Positions 54,134 to 62,700 of a stretch of DNA of 64,000 nucleotides are shown here, piece after piece. Under the pieces are notes generated by a model. The model searched no databases. It saw only the letters and a program-made list of their open reading frames with translations, and was not told the origin of the DNA. The stretch is from Nocardiopsis_B sediminis. Its GTDB lineage: Bacteria > Actinomycetota > Actinomycetes > Streptosporangiales > Streptosporangiaceae. Where the stretch lies: the NCBI RefSeq assembly GCF_042650565.1, contig NZ_JBHSBH010000007.1, forward strand, positions 186,001 to 250,000. The letters run 5' to 3'. Every line of letters starts with the position of its first letter. Position 1 is the stretch's first letter. Made by a program: the position numbers and the translations under genes.

Positions 54134-55045
54134 ATGGATGACCGTCCGGAGCCACCCGCCGCCGGCGGCGTGGCCACGGCGAGCGAGCGCGGCGACTCGC
54201 TGACGCGCCAGGTCGGCCGCGCGGTCATCCGCACCCTCCGGCCCCCCGACGACGTCCTGACCACGATCGAGTCGGGGCAGGCGCTACAGCGGCCGATCAC
54301 GACCGGGCGCCGGATCGTCCTGGGCAGCCCGCGAGGTGAGGCCGACGGCAGCGTGCTCACCACGCTGCTCGCCCTGGTGTTCGCGCACTACCGGCACGAT
54401 CGGGTACTCGCCGTCGACCTCGTCCCGGACCGGCGCACGCTCGCTCTGCGGTTCGGCGTGCGGCCGCAGCTGTCCCTGGCCGACCTCGCTGCGGGCCGGG
54501 TCGACGCCGACTCCTTCGAGCAGGTGGAGTCCCACCTGACCCACGCCCGCGATCGCGTCTGGCTGCTACCGGGGGCGGGAAGCGGCTCCGAGGGCGCCAC
54601 GCTGCCCCCCGAAACGCTGCCGAACACGGTCCTGCCGCTCACCCGCTTCTTCGGCGTGACGCTGATCGACCGCGGGCCACAGTCCCCGGCCGAGCTCGAC
54701 GCGGCGACGCTGGCGGCCGCGCACGCGCACGTCTTGGTGGACACGGCCACCCGAGAAGGCGCGGCCGGCATCGGCAGGGCGATCGACCGGATGATCGCCG
54801 CCGGCGACGACTCGGTCCTGGCGCGCACCGTCGTCGTGTTCGTCGACCGGCCCTCGAACGAGGACCGGGCCTTCAACTTCCCGGGAACCGCCGACGTCCT
54901 GCGCGACGGCGGAGCGGCGGTGTTCCGGCTGGGCCACGACCGGCACCTGGCCCGCACCACCACCGTCGATCCGCGCAGGCTCGCCGAGGCGTCCCGCGCC
55001 ACCGCGATCCGGGTTGCGGCCGAGGCGCTGCGCCGCTCCGGTTGA
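54134..55045 (+). CDS. MinD/ParA-like ESX-associated protein (EspI-like), degenerate P-loop
   Basis: A 303-aa protein with a ParA/MinD-type core: LGSPRGEADGSVLTTLLALV stands where the deviant Walker A (KGGxGKTT) belongs, then VLAVDLVPDRRTLALRFG and VVVFVDRPS. Proteins of this kind, such as EspI, sit next to EccD and EccC in ESX loci and have been linked to control by cell energy. Here the P-loop lacks Lys and Thr, so ATP binding is doubtful. GGAGGA precedes the ATG. Confidence 0.7.
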   Translation: MDDRPEPPAAGGVATASERGDSLTRQVGRAVIRTLRPPDDVLTTIESGQALQRPITTGRRIVLGSPRGEADGSVLTTLLALVFAHYRHDRVLAVDLVPDRRTLALRFGVRPQLSLADLAAGRVDADSFEQVESHLTHARDRVWLLPGAGSGSEGATLPPETLPNTVLPLTRFFGVTLIDRGPQSPAELDAATLAAAHAHVLVDTATREGAAGIGRAIDRMIAAGDDSVLARTVVVFVDRPSNEDRAFNFPGTADVLRDGGAAVFRLGHDRHLARTTTVDPRRLAEASRATAIRVAAEALRRSG

Positions 55046-55083
55046 CCCAGCCGCTCCGCCGCCGCGCGTCCCGAAGGAGCATC

Positions 55084-55437
55084 ATGTCCACACCATCGTC
55101 CGAAAACGGCCAAGGACTCCCCGGCCCGACGACCGGCGCCGGCCCGTCCGCCCCCTCCGACGCCCCCACCGGGGCCCAGGCCATCCCGCCGACCGCCGAC
55201 GCCATCGCCGTGATCCCCGGCTGCCCGGTGGCCCAAGCCTTCATGGACGGCAGCCCCCACCCCGGCACGCCCGACCGGCCGGACCCGTATCCGGCCCCGG
55301 CCCCGGAGCACGGCCCCGAGCACGGCTCCTACGAGCACCGGCTCCGGTCCGTGGCCGACCTCCCGACGTCGCCGGTGCGGCGCACCATCCACCGCGCGAC
55401 CGGCGGCCGGGGGAACGTACGTGTGAGAGCGGATTGA
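55084..55437 (+). CDS. Pro-rich small protein at the end of the ESX operon
   Basis: A 117-aa protein, mostly disordered, with Pro/Gly/Ala-rich N-terminal and middle parts and a short motif IAVIPGCPVAQAFMDG that contains its only Cys. GGAG lies four bases before the ATG at 55084. It follows the MinD-like gene by 38 bases. No family is recognised. Being last in the operon, it may be an accessory ESX protein. Confidence 0.55.
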   Translation: MSTPSSENGQGLPGPTTGAGPSAPSDAPTGAQAIPPTADAIAVIPGCPVAQAFMDGSPHPGTPDRPDPYPAPAPEHGPEHGSYEHRLRSVADLPTSPVRRTIHRATGGRGNVRVRAD

Positions 55438-55464
55438 GACCGCCGGTGGAACGAACCGACGCCG

Positions 55465-56016
55465 TCACCGACCGGATCGAGAGGACCGCGTCGGCGAGAG
55501 CATGCGTCCGACGGCCCGGAGAAGTGACCGGAACTCGGCGCGGTTGGGGCGGACGCCCAGCCGGGCGTACAGCATCACGTTGCCGTACTCGGCCATGCGC
55601 ACGATCTTGCCGTCGATGACGTCGAACCGAGTGAGGTAGGTGTTCCGGTAGGGCGCGCCGGTCCGGGCGACGACCATCTCACCGGTGCCGAGGAAGAAGA
55701 CCTCGCGGCCGTCGGGGCTGACGGTCCACCGGTGGTTGCGCCAGAACAGCGGGTCGAACTTGTCGAAGATGCCCCGCGTGTACCCGAGCACCTCCTCCCG
55801 GCCGCTCACGTCCGCGACGCAGAAACCCCTGCGACGACCGGCGATGATGTCCGCGACACCCTGGTCAGTGGTCACCGCGTTCGAGTGCATGAAGAGCTGC
55901 TCGGCGTCGTCCCTCAGGGTGTCCTCGACGGCGCCGATGTCCTTCGCCTCGACGGCCCGGATGAACTCCTTCGCAGTCTCCAGCGCCGAGCGGGTGGCGG
56001 GTCGGGGGCCGGTCAT
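55465..56016 (-). CDS. SnoaL/NTF2-like protein
   Basis: A 183-aa protein with the cone-like NTF2 fold pattern: helices AKEFIRAVEAKDIGAVEDTL, then strands and the conserved WRNHRWTVSPDGREVFFLGT and YLTRFDVIDGKIVRMAEY. SnoaL-like proteins bind or isomerise small aromatic molecules, or act as enzyme partners. The start at 56016 overlaps the upstream stop (ATGA) and has GAAGGAGGA. It forms a two-gene unit with 56013-56384, divergent from an MmyB-type regulator. Confidence 0.8.
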   Translation of the reverse strand: MTGPRPATRSALETAKEFIRAVEAKDIGAVEDTLRDDAEQLFMHSNAVTTDQGVADIIAGRRRGFCVADVSGREEVLGYTRGIFDKFDPLFWRNHRWTVSPDGREVFFLGTGEMVVARTGAPYRNTYLTRFDVIDGKIVRMAEYGNVMLYARLGVRPNRAEFRSLLRAVGRMLSPTRSSRSGR

Positions 56017-56384
56017 GACAGCTCCTCCTTCGCGTCCAGGGCGGCGGTCGTGGCGTCCCAGGACAAGAGCGGTTCACCGAATGCCGGTGGCATGCCGAAG
56101 GACGCGAAGCGCGGCGTCCACCACCGGGTGAAGTCCGACTCGTACGCAAGGAGCCGTTCGGTGAACGTGGCCAGGTCGATGCCCTCGTCGAACTCCAGAG
56201 ACACGATGAGCTCCGCGCTGCCGTCCTGGCTGGGCTGTAGCCACATGCGTTCCTGGTGGTAGCCCACGACCCGGGCCCGGGTGCCCAGGCCGTCCAGGTG
56301 CTTCTCGTTCAGCTCGGCCAGCAGGTTTCTGAACTCCCCCACTCGATCGGCCGGGATCGGGAACGTCCACGCTGTACTGGTCAT
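56013..56384 (-). CDS. Small protein coupled to the SnoaL-like gene
   Basis: A 123-aa protein resembling small ferredoxin-like or dabb-type alpha/beta proteins (MTSTAWTFPIPADRVGEFRN, then RVVGYHQERMWLQPSQDG). I do not recognise the family firmly. Its ATG at 56384 has GGAGGA. It is the first gene of a two-gene unit with the SnoaL-like protein and lies divergent from the MmyB-type regulator, which may control both. Confidence 0.65.
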   Translation of the reverse strand: MTSTAWTFPIPADRVGEFRNLLAELNEKHLDGLGTRARVVGYHQERMWLQPSQDGSAELIVSLEFDEGIDLATFTERLLAYESDFTRWWTPRFASFGMPPAFGEPLLSWDATTAALDAKEELS

Positions 56385-56512
56385 ACTTCCTCCGATGGCT
56401 CTGGTACCGCGGAAAGCGGCACACCATCGAGGATGCAAGGCCCCGCGACAGGCAGGAATGCCGCGCTGAAACCAGTACTGCCAGTGCCACCACGGGGAAA
56501 GGAGTTTCCGAC

Positions 56513-57325
56513 GTGGGGAAGGATGGGCCCATGGCGAGCAATGATCGGAGCGACCTTGCGCACTTCCTGCGGCAGCGCAGGGCAGCGATGACCCCGCCAG
56601 GCTCGCACGGGCAGCCGAGAAGTTCCCGGCGGCGCGTGGCGGGGCTTCGGCGGCAAGAGATAGCCGATCTCACCGGGATCTCCGTGGAGTACTACACGCG
56701 TCTGGAACAGGGCAAGGCTCCTCGACCGTCACGTGAGATCCTCACAGCCCTGGCGCAAGGCTTCGCTCTGACAGGGCCGGAGCGCGCCCACCTGTTCCGG
56801 CTGGGAGGCGAGTCCCCGCCCGAGCTACCCGCCCCCGAGTCGGTCGTCCGCCCGGGGCTGATGCGCATGCTCCGGGGTCTGGACGAGACGATGCCGGTCA
56901 CCGTGCACGACGGCCGGCTCGATCTCCTGGCCCGGAACAAGCGCGCGGCCGAGCTGCTGCCACCCTTCGACGTGACCGGCCGCTTCGGTCGCAACCTCGC
57001 CTATCAGGCTTTCACGACCACCGCCCTCACCGGCTTGCTCGGCGACGGCGCCGACCGGTTCCTGCGCGTCGCAGCCGCCGAGTTGCGCACCGCGCTGAGC
57101 CGATATCCCAACGACGACTACCTCCGCGGCATGCTCGCGGAACTCACCGCGACCAGCCCGACCTTCCGCGACTACTGGGAACGCGGCGAGGTCATCGCGT
57201 GGCGATCGGCGACCAAACAGCTGCACCACTCCACCTACGGCCCGGTCAGCTTCGACATCGAGCTCCTGCACGACCCGGAACGAGATCACTGGGTCATGCT
57301 CTACACGCCCCGCGGCGACGCCTGA
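56513..57325 (+). CDS. Helix-turn-helix regulator with MmyB-like ligand domain
   Basis: A 270-aa protein. The XRE-type helix-turn-helix is RRQEIADLTGISVEYYTRLE, followed by the MmyB ligand-binding domain (MPVTVHDGRLDLLARNKRAA, then DYWERGEVIAWRSATKQLHH and FDIELLHDPE). MmyB regulators usually control an adjacent, divergent metabolic gene, here the small gene pair at 55465-56384. The GTG at 56513 has AAGGAG upstream; an ATG at 56531 is a close alternative. Confidence 0.9.
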   Translation: MGKDGPMASNDRSDLAHFLRQRRAAMTPPGSHGQPRSSRRRVAGLRRQEIADLTGISVEYYTRLEQGKAPRPSREILTALAQGFALTGPERAHLFRLGGESPPELPAPESVVRPGLMRMLRGLDETMPVTVHDGRLDLLARNKRAAELLPPFDVTGRFGRNLAYQAFTTTALTGLLGDGADRFLRVAAAELRTALSRYPNDDYLRGMLAELTATSPTFRDYWERGEVIAWRSATKQLHHSTYGPVSFDIELLHDPERDHWVMLYTPRGDA

Positions 57326-57341
57326 TCTCTGCCACATCTAC

Positions 57342-57373
57342 CGACCCGCGCGTACCGGTTCGCCGCGGGGTCG
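57342..57373. terminator. Hairpin between convergent genes
   Basis: CGACCCGCG (57342-57350) pairs with CGCGGGGTCG (57364-57373) with one bulged G. It fills the 48-base gap between the MmyB regulator and the methyltransferase stop, and could terminate both transcripts. Confidence 0.6.
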
Positions 57374-58423
57374 TCAGACGGCGACGAGTTCCATGCCGTG
57401 GTAGCCGCCTCCCACGGGGTAGGTCTTGTCGCGGCGCCATCCCGAGGCCGCGAAGAGCGCGTCGAATTCGTCCAGGTCGCGTTCCATGCCGTTCGTCATC
57501 GCCAGCATGCCCATGTCCGACAGGGTGGCGAAGTCGGGCTTGCCGATGTCACCGATGATCATCTCCACCACCAGCGCGCGCCCGCCGTCGTGCGCGGCCG
57601 ATCGGCAGTTGCGCAGGATGGCCGTGCACTGCTCGTCGTCCCAGTCGTGCAGGACCGTCTTCAACAGGTAGAGGTCCGCAGCGGGGACCTCGGTGAAGAA
57701 GTCGCCGGCGACAGCGGAGAAGCGGTCGGACAGGCCGCGGTTCCCGGCCTCCCGGCGCGCTCCCTCCACGACGTGCGGGAGATCCAGGACCTGCCCATGA
57801 AGCCGGGGTTCGGCGGCCATGAGTGCCAGGACGAACTGCCCTTCGGCGCCGCCGACGTCCACCACGGTGGCGACATCGGTGGTATCGACCGCGGCCACCG
57901 CGCCCTGCGTGACCAGGCCCGACATGTCGGCCATCGCGCTGGAGAACAGCGCCGCCTCTTCGGCGTTCTCCGGCCGCGCGAAATACTCGAAGACGTCCGC
58001 GCCCAGCGCTTCCCTGGCCTGGCTGGCCCCGTGGCGCACCGCTTCGGGGAAATGCCCCCACAGCCGCCAGTGCGCGTGGCCCGTCTGGACCAGGACCAGA
58101 GAACGCAGGGAGCCCGGAACGCCGTCACGCAGCAGCCGGCCGCGTCCGGTGAGGCCGAAGCGGCGATCGCCCTCGTAGCTCAGCAGTCCGAGCGAGGAGG
58201 CCGCGCGCAGCAGGCGATAGGTGGCCTGTGCGTGGCTGCCCGCGCGCTCGGCCACCTCGTCCGCCGTCAGGGCACCGTCGGCGAGGTGGTCGGCGATGTG
58301 CAACGCGGCCACCGCGTGCAGGATCTGGGCAATGCCGCCGCCGACGAGCAGGTCCATGACGGCGGTGGCGTCCGCCGCTGGATCGCTCCGAGTGCTATCG
58401 GCGCCGGGCATCTCATCGGTCAT
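57374..58423 (-). CDS. O-methyltransferase (plant COMT-like/acetylserotonin type)
   Basis: A 349-aa SAM-dependent O-methyltransferase. The N-terminal dimerisation winged helix contains LHIADHLADGALTADEVAER. The SAM motif is VVDVGGAEGQFVLALMAAEP. The catalytic region is LKTVLHDWDDEQCTAIL. These enzymes methylate phenolic or polyketide hydroxyls in secondary metabolism. It stands alone, divergent from an AraC regulator that may control it. GGAA precedes the ATG. Confidence 0.9.
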   Translation of the reverse strand: MTDEMPGADSTRSDPAADATAVMDLLVGGGIAQILHAVAALHIADHLADGALTADEVAERAGSHAQATYRLLRAASSLGLLSYEGDRRFGLTGRGRLLRDGVPGSLRSLVLVQTGHAHWRLWGHFPEAVRHGASQAREALGADVFEYFARPENAEEAALFSSAMADMSGLVTQGAVAAVDTTDVATVVDVGGAEGQFVLALMAAEPRLHGQVLDLPHVVEGARREAGNRGLSDRFSAVAGDFFTEVPAADLYLLKTVLHDWDDEQCTAILRNCRSAAHDGGRALVVEMIIGDIGKPDFATLSDMGMLAMTNGMERDLDEFDALFAASGWRRDKTYPVGGGYHGMELVAV

Positions 58424-58508
58424 TGTGGTCGTGTTCCTTCCGTTCCGCTTGGCGGGGATCTCACCCTAGGAAGATCCGTGCGGCGTACGCTTGTCCCGCA
58501 GTGCCGTC

Positions 58509-58523
58509 CTGATGGAACATCAG
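58509..58523. promoter_or_regulatory. Inverted repeat between the methyltransferase and AraC genes
   Basis: CTGATG-GAA-CATCAG is a perfect 6-base inverted repeat. It is flanked by two direct copies of CAGTGCCG about 22 bases apart. It lies 48 bases before the AraC start in the divergent region and is a candidate regulator-binding site. Confidence 0.5.
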
Positions 58524-58570
58524 TGCCGGACCAGGGCCGGCCGACAGATGACAAGTGGGATCGACGAGCG

Positions 58571-59605
58571 GTGGGCAGCACAACGAACACCGGACCGGCG
58601 GCCGGCGGTCCGCGCAGGACCTTCGCCGTGGACGTCACGGATCCGGGCATGGGGCGGGACGGCTTCGGCGCCTTCCGGCGCGGGTGGGACGCACAGGTCG
58701 GCGAGGCGTTCCCGCTGCCGACCTTCGACACGGGCGCCACCGGTGAATTCCGGGTCGGCGTGCACGCCGCCAAGGTGCGTGACACGGTGATCGCGGACCT
58801 CCACAGCGCGTCGATCGCCGGCCGCACCCAGGGGGTCCGTGACCGCGGCGACGACCGGGTGCTGATCCACGTACTGCGGCGCGGAGCCTGGCGCTTCTCG
58901 GGACCGCGCGACGACGGCGAGATCACCGTGCCGGCCGGGCGATTCATCGCCCGGCACAACGGACCACCGGCGCAATTCGAGGTGGAGCCGCACACGAAGG
59001 CGACGGTGCTCATCCTGCCCGCCTCGGTCCTCAGACCGATGGCCGGCGACCGGCCGACCGTCGGGGCCGCCGTCTCGACCGAGATGCGGGTGCTCATGGC
59101 GCACGCCGGAATGGTCGCCGAGTCCGTGAACGACTTCACCCCCGCCGGGGCGCAGGCCGCACGCGACGCCCTGATCGAGCTGGTCAAGGGGGTGCTGAGA
59201 CAGGAAGTGGACGACAAGGAGCCGCGGCTGGCCACGGCACTGGCCCAGGCGGCGAAGGACGTCGTCGACGGCCGCTTGGACGACCCTGATCTTTCTCCGT
59301 CGTCGCTGGCCCGCGAACTCAATATCTCGATACGGACGCTGCACCGGGCGTTCTCGGCGGCCGAGGAATCAGTGGGGGCCTACATCCGCCGCCGCCGACT
59401 CGAACAGGCCCGCCTCCAGCTGGCCGCACCGTTCGACCGGCCGAGCGTCTCCGAACTCGCGGCCCGCTGGCACTTCGCGGACAGCAGCCATTTCATCCGC
59501 GCCTTCAAACGGCAATACGGCCAGACCCCCGCCCGCTTCGCCCGGTCGAGCACCCGCGCACAAGAGCCGTCGCCGACACGTCGGAATCCGACCCGCGGTC
59601 CTTAA
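58571..59605 (+). CDS. AraC family transcriptional regulator
   Basis: A 344-aa regulator. Residues ~35-220 form an AraC-binding-like cupin sensor (HVLRRGAWRFSGPRDDGEIT, TVPAGRFIARHNGPPAQFEV). The C-terminal double helix-turn-helix contains SPSSLARELNISIRTLHRAF and VSELAARWHFADSSHFIRAF, ending KRQYGQTPARF. The GTG at 58571 is the best start, though the ribosome-binding site is weak. It is divergent from the O-methyltransferase gene and probably regulates it. Confidence 0.88.
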   Translation: MGSTTNTGPAAGGPRRTFAVDVTDPGMGRDGFGAFRRGWDAQVGEAFPLPTFDTGATGEFRVGVHAAKVRDTVIADLHSASIAGRTQGVRDRGDDRVLIHVLRRGAWRFSGPRDDGEITVPAGRFIARHNGPPAQFEVEPHTKATVLILPASVLRPMAGDRPTVGAAVSTEMRVLMAHAGMVAESVNDFTPAGAQAARDALIELVKGVLRQEVDDKEPRLATALAQAAKDVVDGRLDDPDLSPSSLARELNISIRTLHRAFSAAEESVGAYIRRRRLEQARLQLAAPFDRPSVSELAARWHFADSSHFIRAFKRQYGQTPARFARSSTRAQEPSPTRRNPTRGP

Positions 59606-59662
59606 CGCCTCTTTCTCTTCCTGCACACTGTGTCCCGTCCCGTCCATCCTTGGAGGCCGCCC

Positions 59663-60466
59663 ATGGCACGTATGCCCGGCGCCATCTGGCGCCCGATCCC
59701 GGTGAACTACAACTCGGGCGGGATCTCGCCCCGGATCGTCGTCGTGCACCTCATGGCCGGCACCCTCACCGGCACCGATTCGTGGTTCCGGCAGTCACGC
59801 GCCCGGGCGTCGTCCCATTTCGGTACCGGCAAGGGCGGCACCTTGTACCAGTGGGTCGACACCCGCGACCGCGCGTGGGCACAGGCCGGCGGCAACCCCT
59901 ATTGCATCTCGATCGAGAACGAGGGCACGACGAACGACCGCCTCTCCGACAACCAGCTCGACCGGTGCGCCGAGATCCTCGCGTGGGCCCACCGGGTTCA
60001 CGGAATCGCGTTGCAGCGCGCGGACTCCGCCACCGGACACGGACTCGGCCATCACGGTATGGGCGGCTCGGCATGGGGCGGGCACACTTCGTGCCCCGGA
60101 CCGCGGATCGTCGCTCAGCTCGACGAGATCGTCGCCCGTGCCCGCTCGATCGCCAACGAATCGGCACCGTCTTTCTCCGGCGGTGGTGACACCGGCGCGC
60201 CCGCGTTCCCGCTGCCCACCGGTTGGTACTTCGGCCCGCGCTCCGGCCCCACGGCGAGCGTTTCGGGCTACCACGGTCACCGCGATGACCTCCGGCACTG
60301 GCAGTCGCGCATGCGCGAACGCGGATGGCCGCTCGCCGCGGACGGCCGCTACGGTCCCCGGACGCGCGGCGTCGCGCGCGCGTTTCAGGCGGAGAAGCGG
60401 CTCGGCGTCGATGGTCTGATCGGCTCGGCGACGTGGCGCGCCGCATGGGAGTCGCCCATCACCTGA
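59663..60466 (+). CDS. N-acetylmuramoyl-L-alanine amidase, endolysin-like
   Basis: A 267-aa protein. Residues ~1-165 are an amidase_2/PGRP domain with VVVHLMAGT, the FGTGKGGTLYQWVDTRDRAW region and the zinc/catalytic HTSCPG. Residues ~185-267 hold a peptidoglycan-binding domain (LRHWQSRMRERGWPLAADGR, VARAFQAEKRLGVDGLIG). No signal peptide is present, and the layout is that of a phage endolysin. It may be a prophage remnant or a lysin released with other machinery. GGAGG lies six bases before the ATG at 59663. Confidence 0.87.
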   Translation: MARMPGAIWRPIPVNYNSGGISPRIVVVHLMAGTLTGTDSWFRQSRARASSHFGTGKGGTLYQWVDTRDRAWAQAGGNPYCISIENEGTTNDRLSDNQLDRCAEILAWAHRVHGIALQRADSATGHGLGHHGMGGSAWGGHTSCPGPRIVAQLDEIVARARSIANESAPSFSGGGDTGAPAFPLPTGWYFGPRSGPTASVSGYHGHRDDLRHWQSRMRERGWPLAADGRYGPRTRGVARAFQAEKRLGVDGLIGSATWRAAWESPIT

Positions 60467-60489
60467 GCTCCGCGCGTGGTCGCGACCGA

Positions 60490-60516
60490 GCCGGACGGGC
60501 TCATCGGCCGTCCGGC
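60490..60516. terminator. Hairpin between the amidase and aldehyde dehydrogenase genes
   Basis: GCCGGACGG pairs perfectly with CCGTCCGGC across a 9-base loop, 23 bases after the amidase stop and 30 before the convergent dehydrogenase stop. A bidirectional terminator is likely. Confidence 0.7.
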
Positions 60517-60546
60517 GGCACGCCCTCGACGCACCACCCGGCCGGG

Positions 60547-61929
60547 TCAGGCGATCCAGTAGGTGCGGGTGTTGGTGAACTCGCGGATGCCCGCTGCGGC
60601 GAGTTCGCGGCCGTGGCCGCTGTGTTTGGTGCCGCCGAAGGGCAGGCGGGGGTCGGAGGCGACGATGGCGTTGATGAAGGCGGCCCCGCTGGTGATACGG
60701 CGGGCCAGGGCGAGGCCGCGTGCGCGGTCGCCGGTCCAGACGCTCAGGCCGAGGCCGTAGGGGGTAGCGTTGGCGAGACGGACGGCGTCGTCATCGTCGC
60801 GGGCGACGGTGAGGGCGGCGAGGGGGCCGAAGGTCTCCTCGTCGAACGCGGGCATGCCCGGTGCGGTGTGGGCCAGGACGGTGGGGCGGTAGAAGTAGCC
60901 GTCGCCGGGCAGAGGTTCGCCTCCGGTCAGGAGCTTCGCACCCGCGACGACCGACTCGGTGACCTGGCGGTGGATCGCGGTGCGCAGGTCCTCGCGGGCC
61001 AGCGGACCGACCTGGGTGTCCTCCTGGCGGGGGTCACCCATGCGGAGTGCTTCGACGCCGGCCGTGAACGCCGAGGTGAAGGCCTCGGCGATCGGTGCGC
61101 TGAGGATGAACCGCTTCGCGCACACGCAGCTCTGCCCGGTGTTGGCGAACCGGGCGGTGACCGCGGCCGCCGCGGCCGCCTCGATGTCGGCGTCGTCGAG
61201 GACCACGAAGGCATCCGAGCCGCCCAGTTCCAGGACGGACTTCTTCGCTGCGCGCCCGGCCGCCGCGCCCACGGCGGCGCCGGCGCGGTTGCTGCCGGTC
61301 AGGGTGACGGCGGCGATGCGGTCGTCGCCGATGAGCCGCGCCGTCGCATCGGGCACGTCGGGCTCGGCGACGACCAGGGCGGTGACCAGGTGTTCGGGGA
61401 ACCCGGCGGCGGTGAAGATGTCCTGGAGGGCCAGGGCGCTGCCGGTGACGTTGGCGGCGTGCTTGAGCAGGACGCCGTTGCCGGCCACCAGGGAGGGTAT
61501 GGCGAAGCGCATGACCTGCCAGACGGGGAAGTTCCACGGCATGACCGCGAGCACCAGCCCGGCGGGTTCGTAGGCGACCCAGGCGTCGGCTCCGCCGACC
61601 TCCACCTGCTCGTCGGCGAGGATGCCCGGCCCCTGCCGTGCGTAGTACTCGGCGGTCAGCGCCGACTTCTCGACTTCGCCTTCGGCTTGGCGGCGGGGCT
61701 TGCCCATCTCCTCCACCGCGAGGGAGGCCAGGCGGCCGCTGTGCTCGCGCAGGGTGACCGCGAGCCGGGCCGCCAGCCGCGCCCGCTCGGCGACGGGTAC
61801 ACGGGCCCAGGCGGTGGCGGCGGTGTGGGCGCGGTCGACGGCGGCGTCGATGCGGCCGGCGTCCCAGCCCGCGTAGGTGGCGATGGGGCGGCCGGTGGCG
61901 GGGTTGACGGTCGTGATGGCGGTGGTCAT
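60547..61929 (-). CDS. Aldehyde dehydrogenase (succinate-semialdehyde dehydrogenase-like)
   Basis: A 460-aa NAD(P)-dependent aldehyde dehydrogenase. Motifs are VLAVMPWNFPVWQVMRFAIP, the catalytic Glu in VLELGGSDAFVV, the catalytic Cys in NTGQSCVCAKRF and FGGTKHSGHGREL. The shorter length (about 460) is typical of the GabD/YneI type acting on succinate semialdehyde or similar. The ATG at 61929 overlaps the cupin stop (ATGA). It ends the acid-sugar operon at the right of the window, whose product aldehyde it may oxidise. Confidence 0.9.
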   Translation of the reverse strand: MTTAITTVNPATGRPIATYAGWDAGRIDAAVDRAHTAATAWARVPVAERARLAARLAVTLREHSGRLASLAVEEMGKPRRQAEGEVEKSALTAEYYARQGPGILADEQVEVGGADAWVAYEPAGLVLAVMPWNFPVWQVMRFAIPSLVAGNGVLLKHAANVTGSALALQDIFTAAGFPEHLVTALVVAEPDVPDATARLIGDDRIAAVTLTGSNRAGAAVGAAAGRAAKKSVLELGGSDAFVVLDDADIEAAAAAAVTARFANTGQSCVCAKRFILSAPIAEAFTSAFTAGVEALRMGDPRQEDTQVGPLAREDLRTAIHRQVTESVVAGAKLLTGGEPLPGDGYFYRPTVLAHTAPGMPAFDEETFGPLAALTVARDDDDAVRLANATPYGLGLSVWTGDRARGLALARRITSGAAFINAIVASDPRLPFGGTKHSGHGRELAAAGIREFTNTRTYWIA

Positions 61930-62360
61930 GGGGTGGGTGCCCCTCCCTTGTCGTGCTCGGACAGGTGGCCGAAGGTCTCGCCCGTCGCGGTGATGGTGCG
62001 GGTCACGTCGCGGCCGCCGTAGACCCAGTAGATCCGCATGACGCCCTCGCCCCGGTTGGCGAAGCGGTGCGGAACCCCGGCCGGGACCCACGTGGCCTGG
62101 CCGGCCTCCAGGTCGAAGAGCGCGCCGTCGATCTCCGCGGTCGCCTCGCCCTCGAGGATCAGGACCGATTCCTCGACGTTGTGGCTGTGCAGCGGCAGCC
62201 CGGTGCCGGGCTGGAAGACGGTCTGACCGGTCGTGATGGTGGCCGCCTCGGAGTTCCACTTTCCGACATAGGGCACGGTGGCGACGCCCCCGCCCCGGTC
62301 GAAGCGCTCGACCTCATCAGGGCGGATGAGCAGGTTGGGCGGTGTGGGATGCGTGCACAT
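61926..62360 (-). CDS. Cupin domain protein
   Basis: A 144-aa single-domain cupin. Metal ligands are the two His and Glu in LPLHSHNVEESVLILEGE and the later His in VPAGVPHRFANRG. Small cupins of this sort are sugar-acid isomerases, dioxygenases or sensors. Its place between the ABM-domain gene and an aldehyde dehydrogenase in an acid-sugar operon suggests a catabolic helper enzyme. The ATG at 62360 has GGAG somewhat far upstream. Confidence 0.8.
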   Translation of the reverse strand: MCTHPTPPNLLIRPDEVERFDRGGGVATVPYVGKWNSEAATITTGQTVFQPGTGLPLHSHNVEESVLILEGEATAEIDGALFDLEAGQATWVPAGVPHRFANRGEGVMRIYWVYGGRDVTRTITATGETFGHLSEHDKGGAPTP

Positions 62361-62381
62361 CGCGGTGGGCGCTCCTTCGCG

Positions 62382-62684
62382 TCAGGAGTGGTGGAAGAGG
62401 CGGCGGGAGAGTGTGTTGACCTGGCTGCCCGGCACGACGTGCTCGGCGGCGGCCGCGCGCCAGACCTTGAAATGGGCCGCGGAGCGGTGGGCCTCCACAG
62501 CCGCCTCGTCGTCGTAGGCCTCGTGGAAGACGAAGTGGTGGTCGTCGTCCAGGTCGCAGACGACGTCGAAGTAGCGGCAGCCGGGCTCGTCGGTGAAGGA
62601 GCGTTCGGCGTTCTCCTCGATGGCGGCGAGGAACGCGTCGCGGTGGCCGGGGACGACCTGGAGGGACACGGTGAGCGTGATCAC
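62382..62684 (-). CDS. Antibiotic biosynthesis monooxygenase (ABM) domain protein
   Basis: A 100-aa ferredoxin-like protein with the ABM pattern: VSLQVVPGHRDAFLAAIEEN, EPGCRYFDVV, then HHFVFHEAYDDEAAVEAHRS and a C-terminal VWRAAAAEHV. Members include quinol monooxygenases, LsrG-like isomerases and enzymes of unknown function. The GTG at 62684 has AAGGAG about ten bases upstream. It belongs to the acid-sugar operon. Confidence 0.8.
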   Translation of the reverse strand: MITLTVSLQVVPGHRDAFLAAIEENAERSFTDEPGCRYFDVVCDLDDDHHFVFHEAYDDEAAVEAHRSAAHFKVWRAAAAEHVVPGSQVNTLSRRLFHHS

Positions 62685-62700
62685 GCGGGCAGGCTCCTTG

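Noticed and set aside
51616..54363. Long minus-strand open frame across the TNT-like gene and eccD
   Set aside because: It spans several convincing plus-strand genes with their own ribosome-binding sites and translates to low-complexity sequence.
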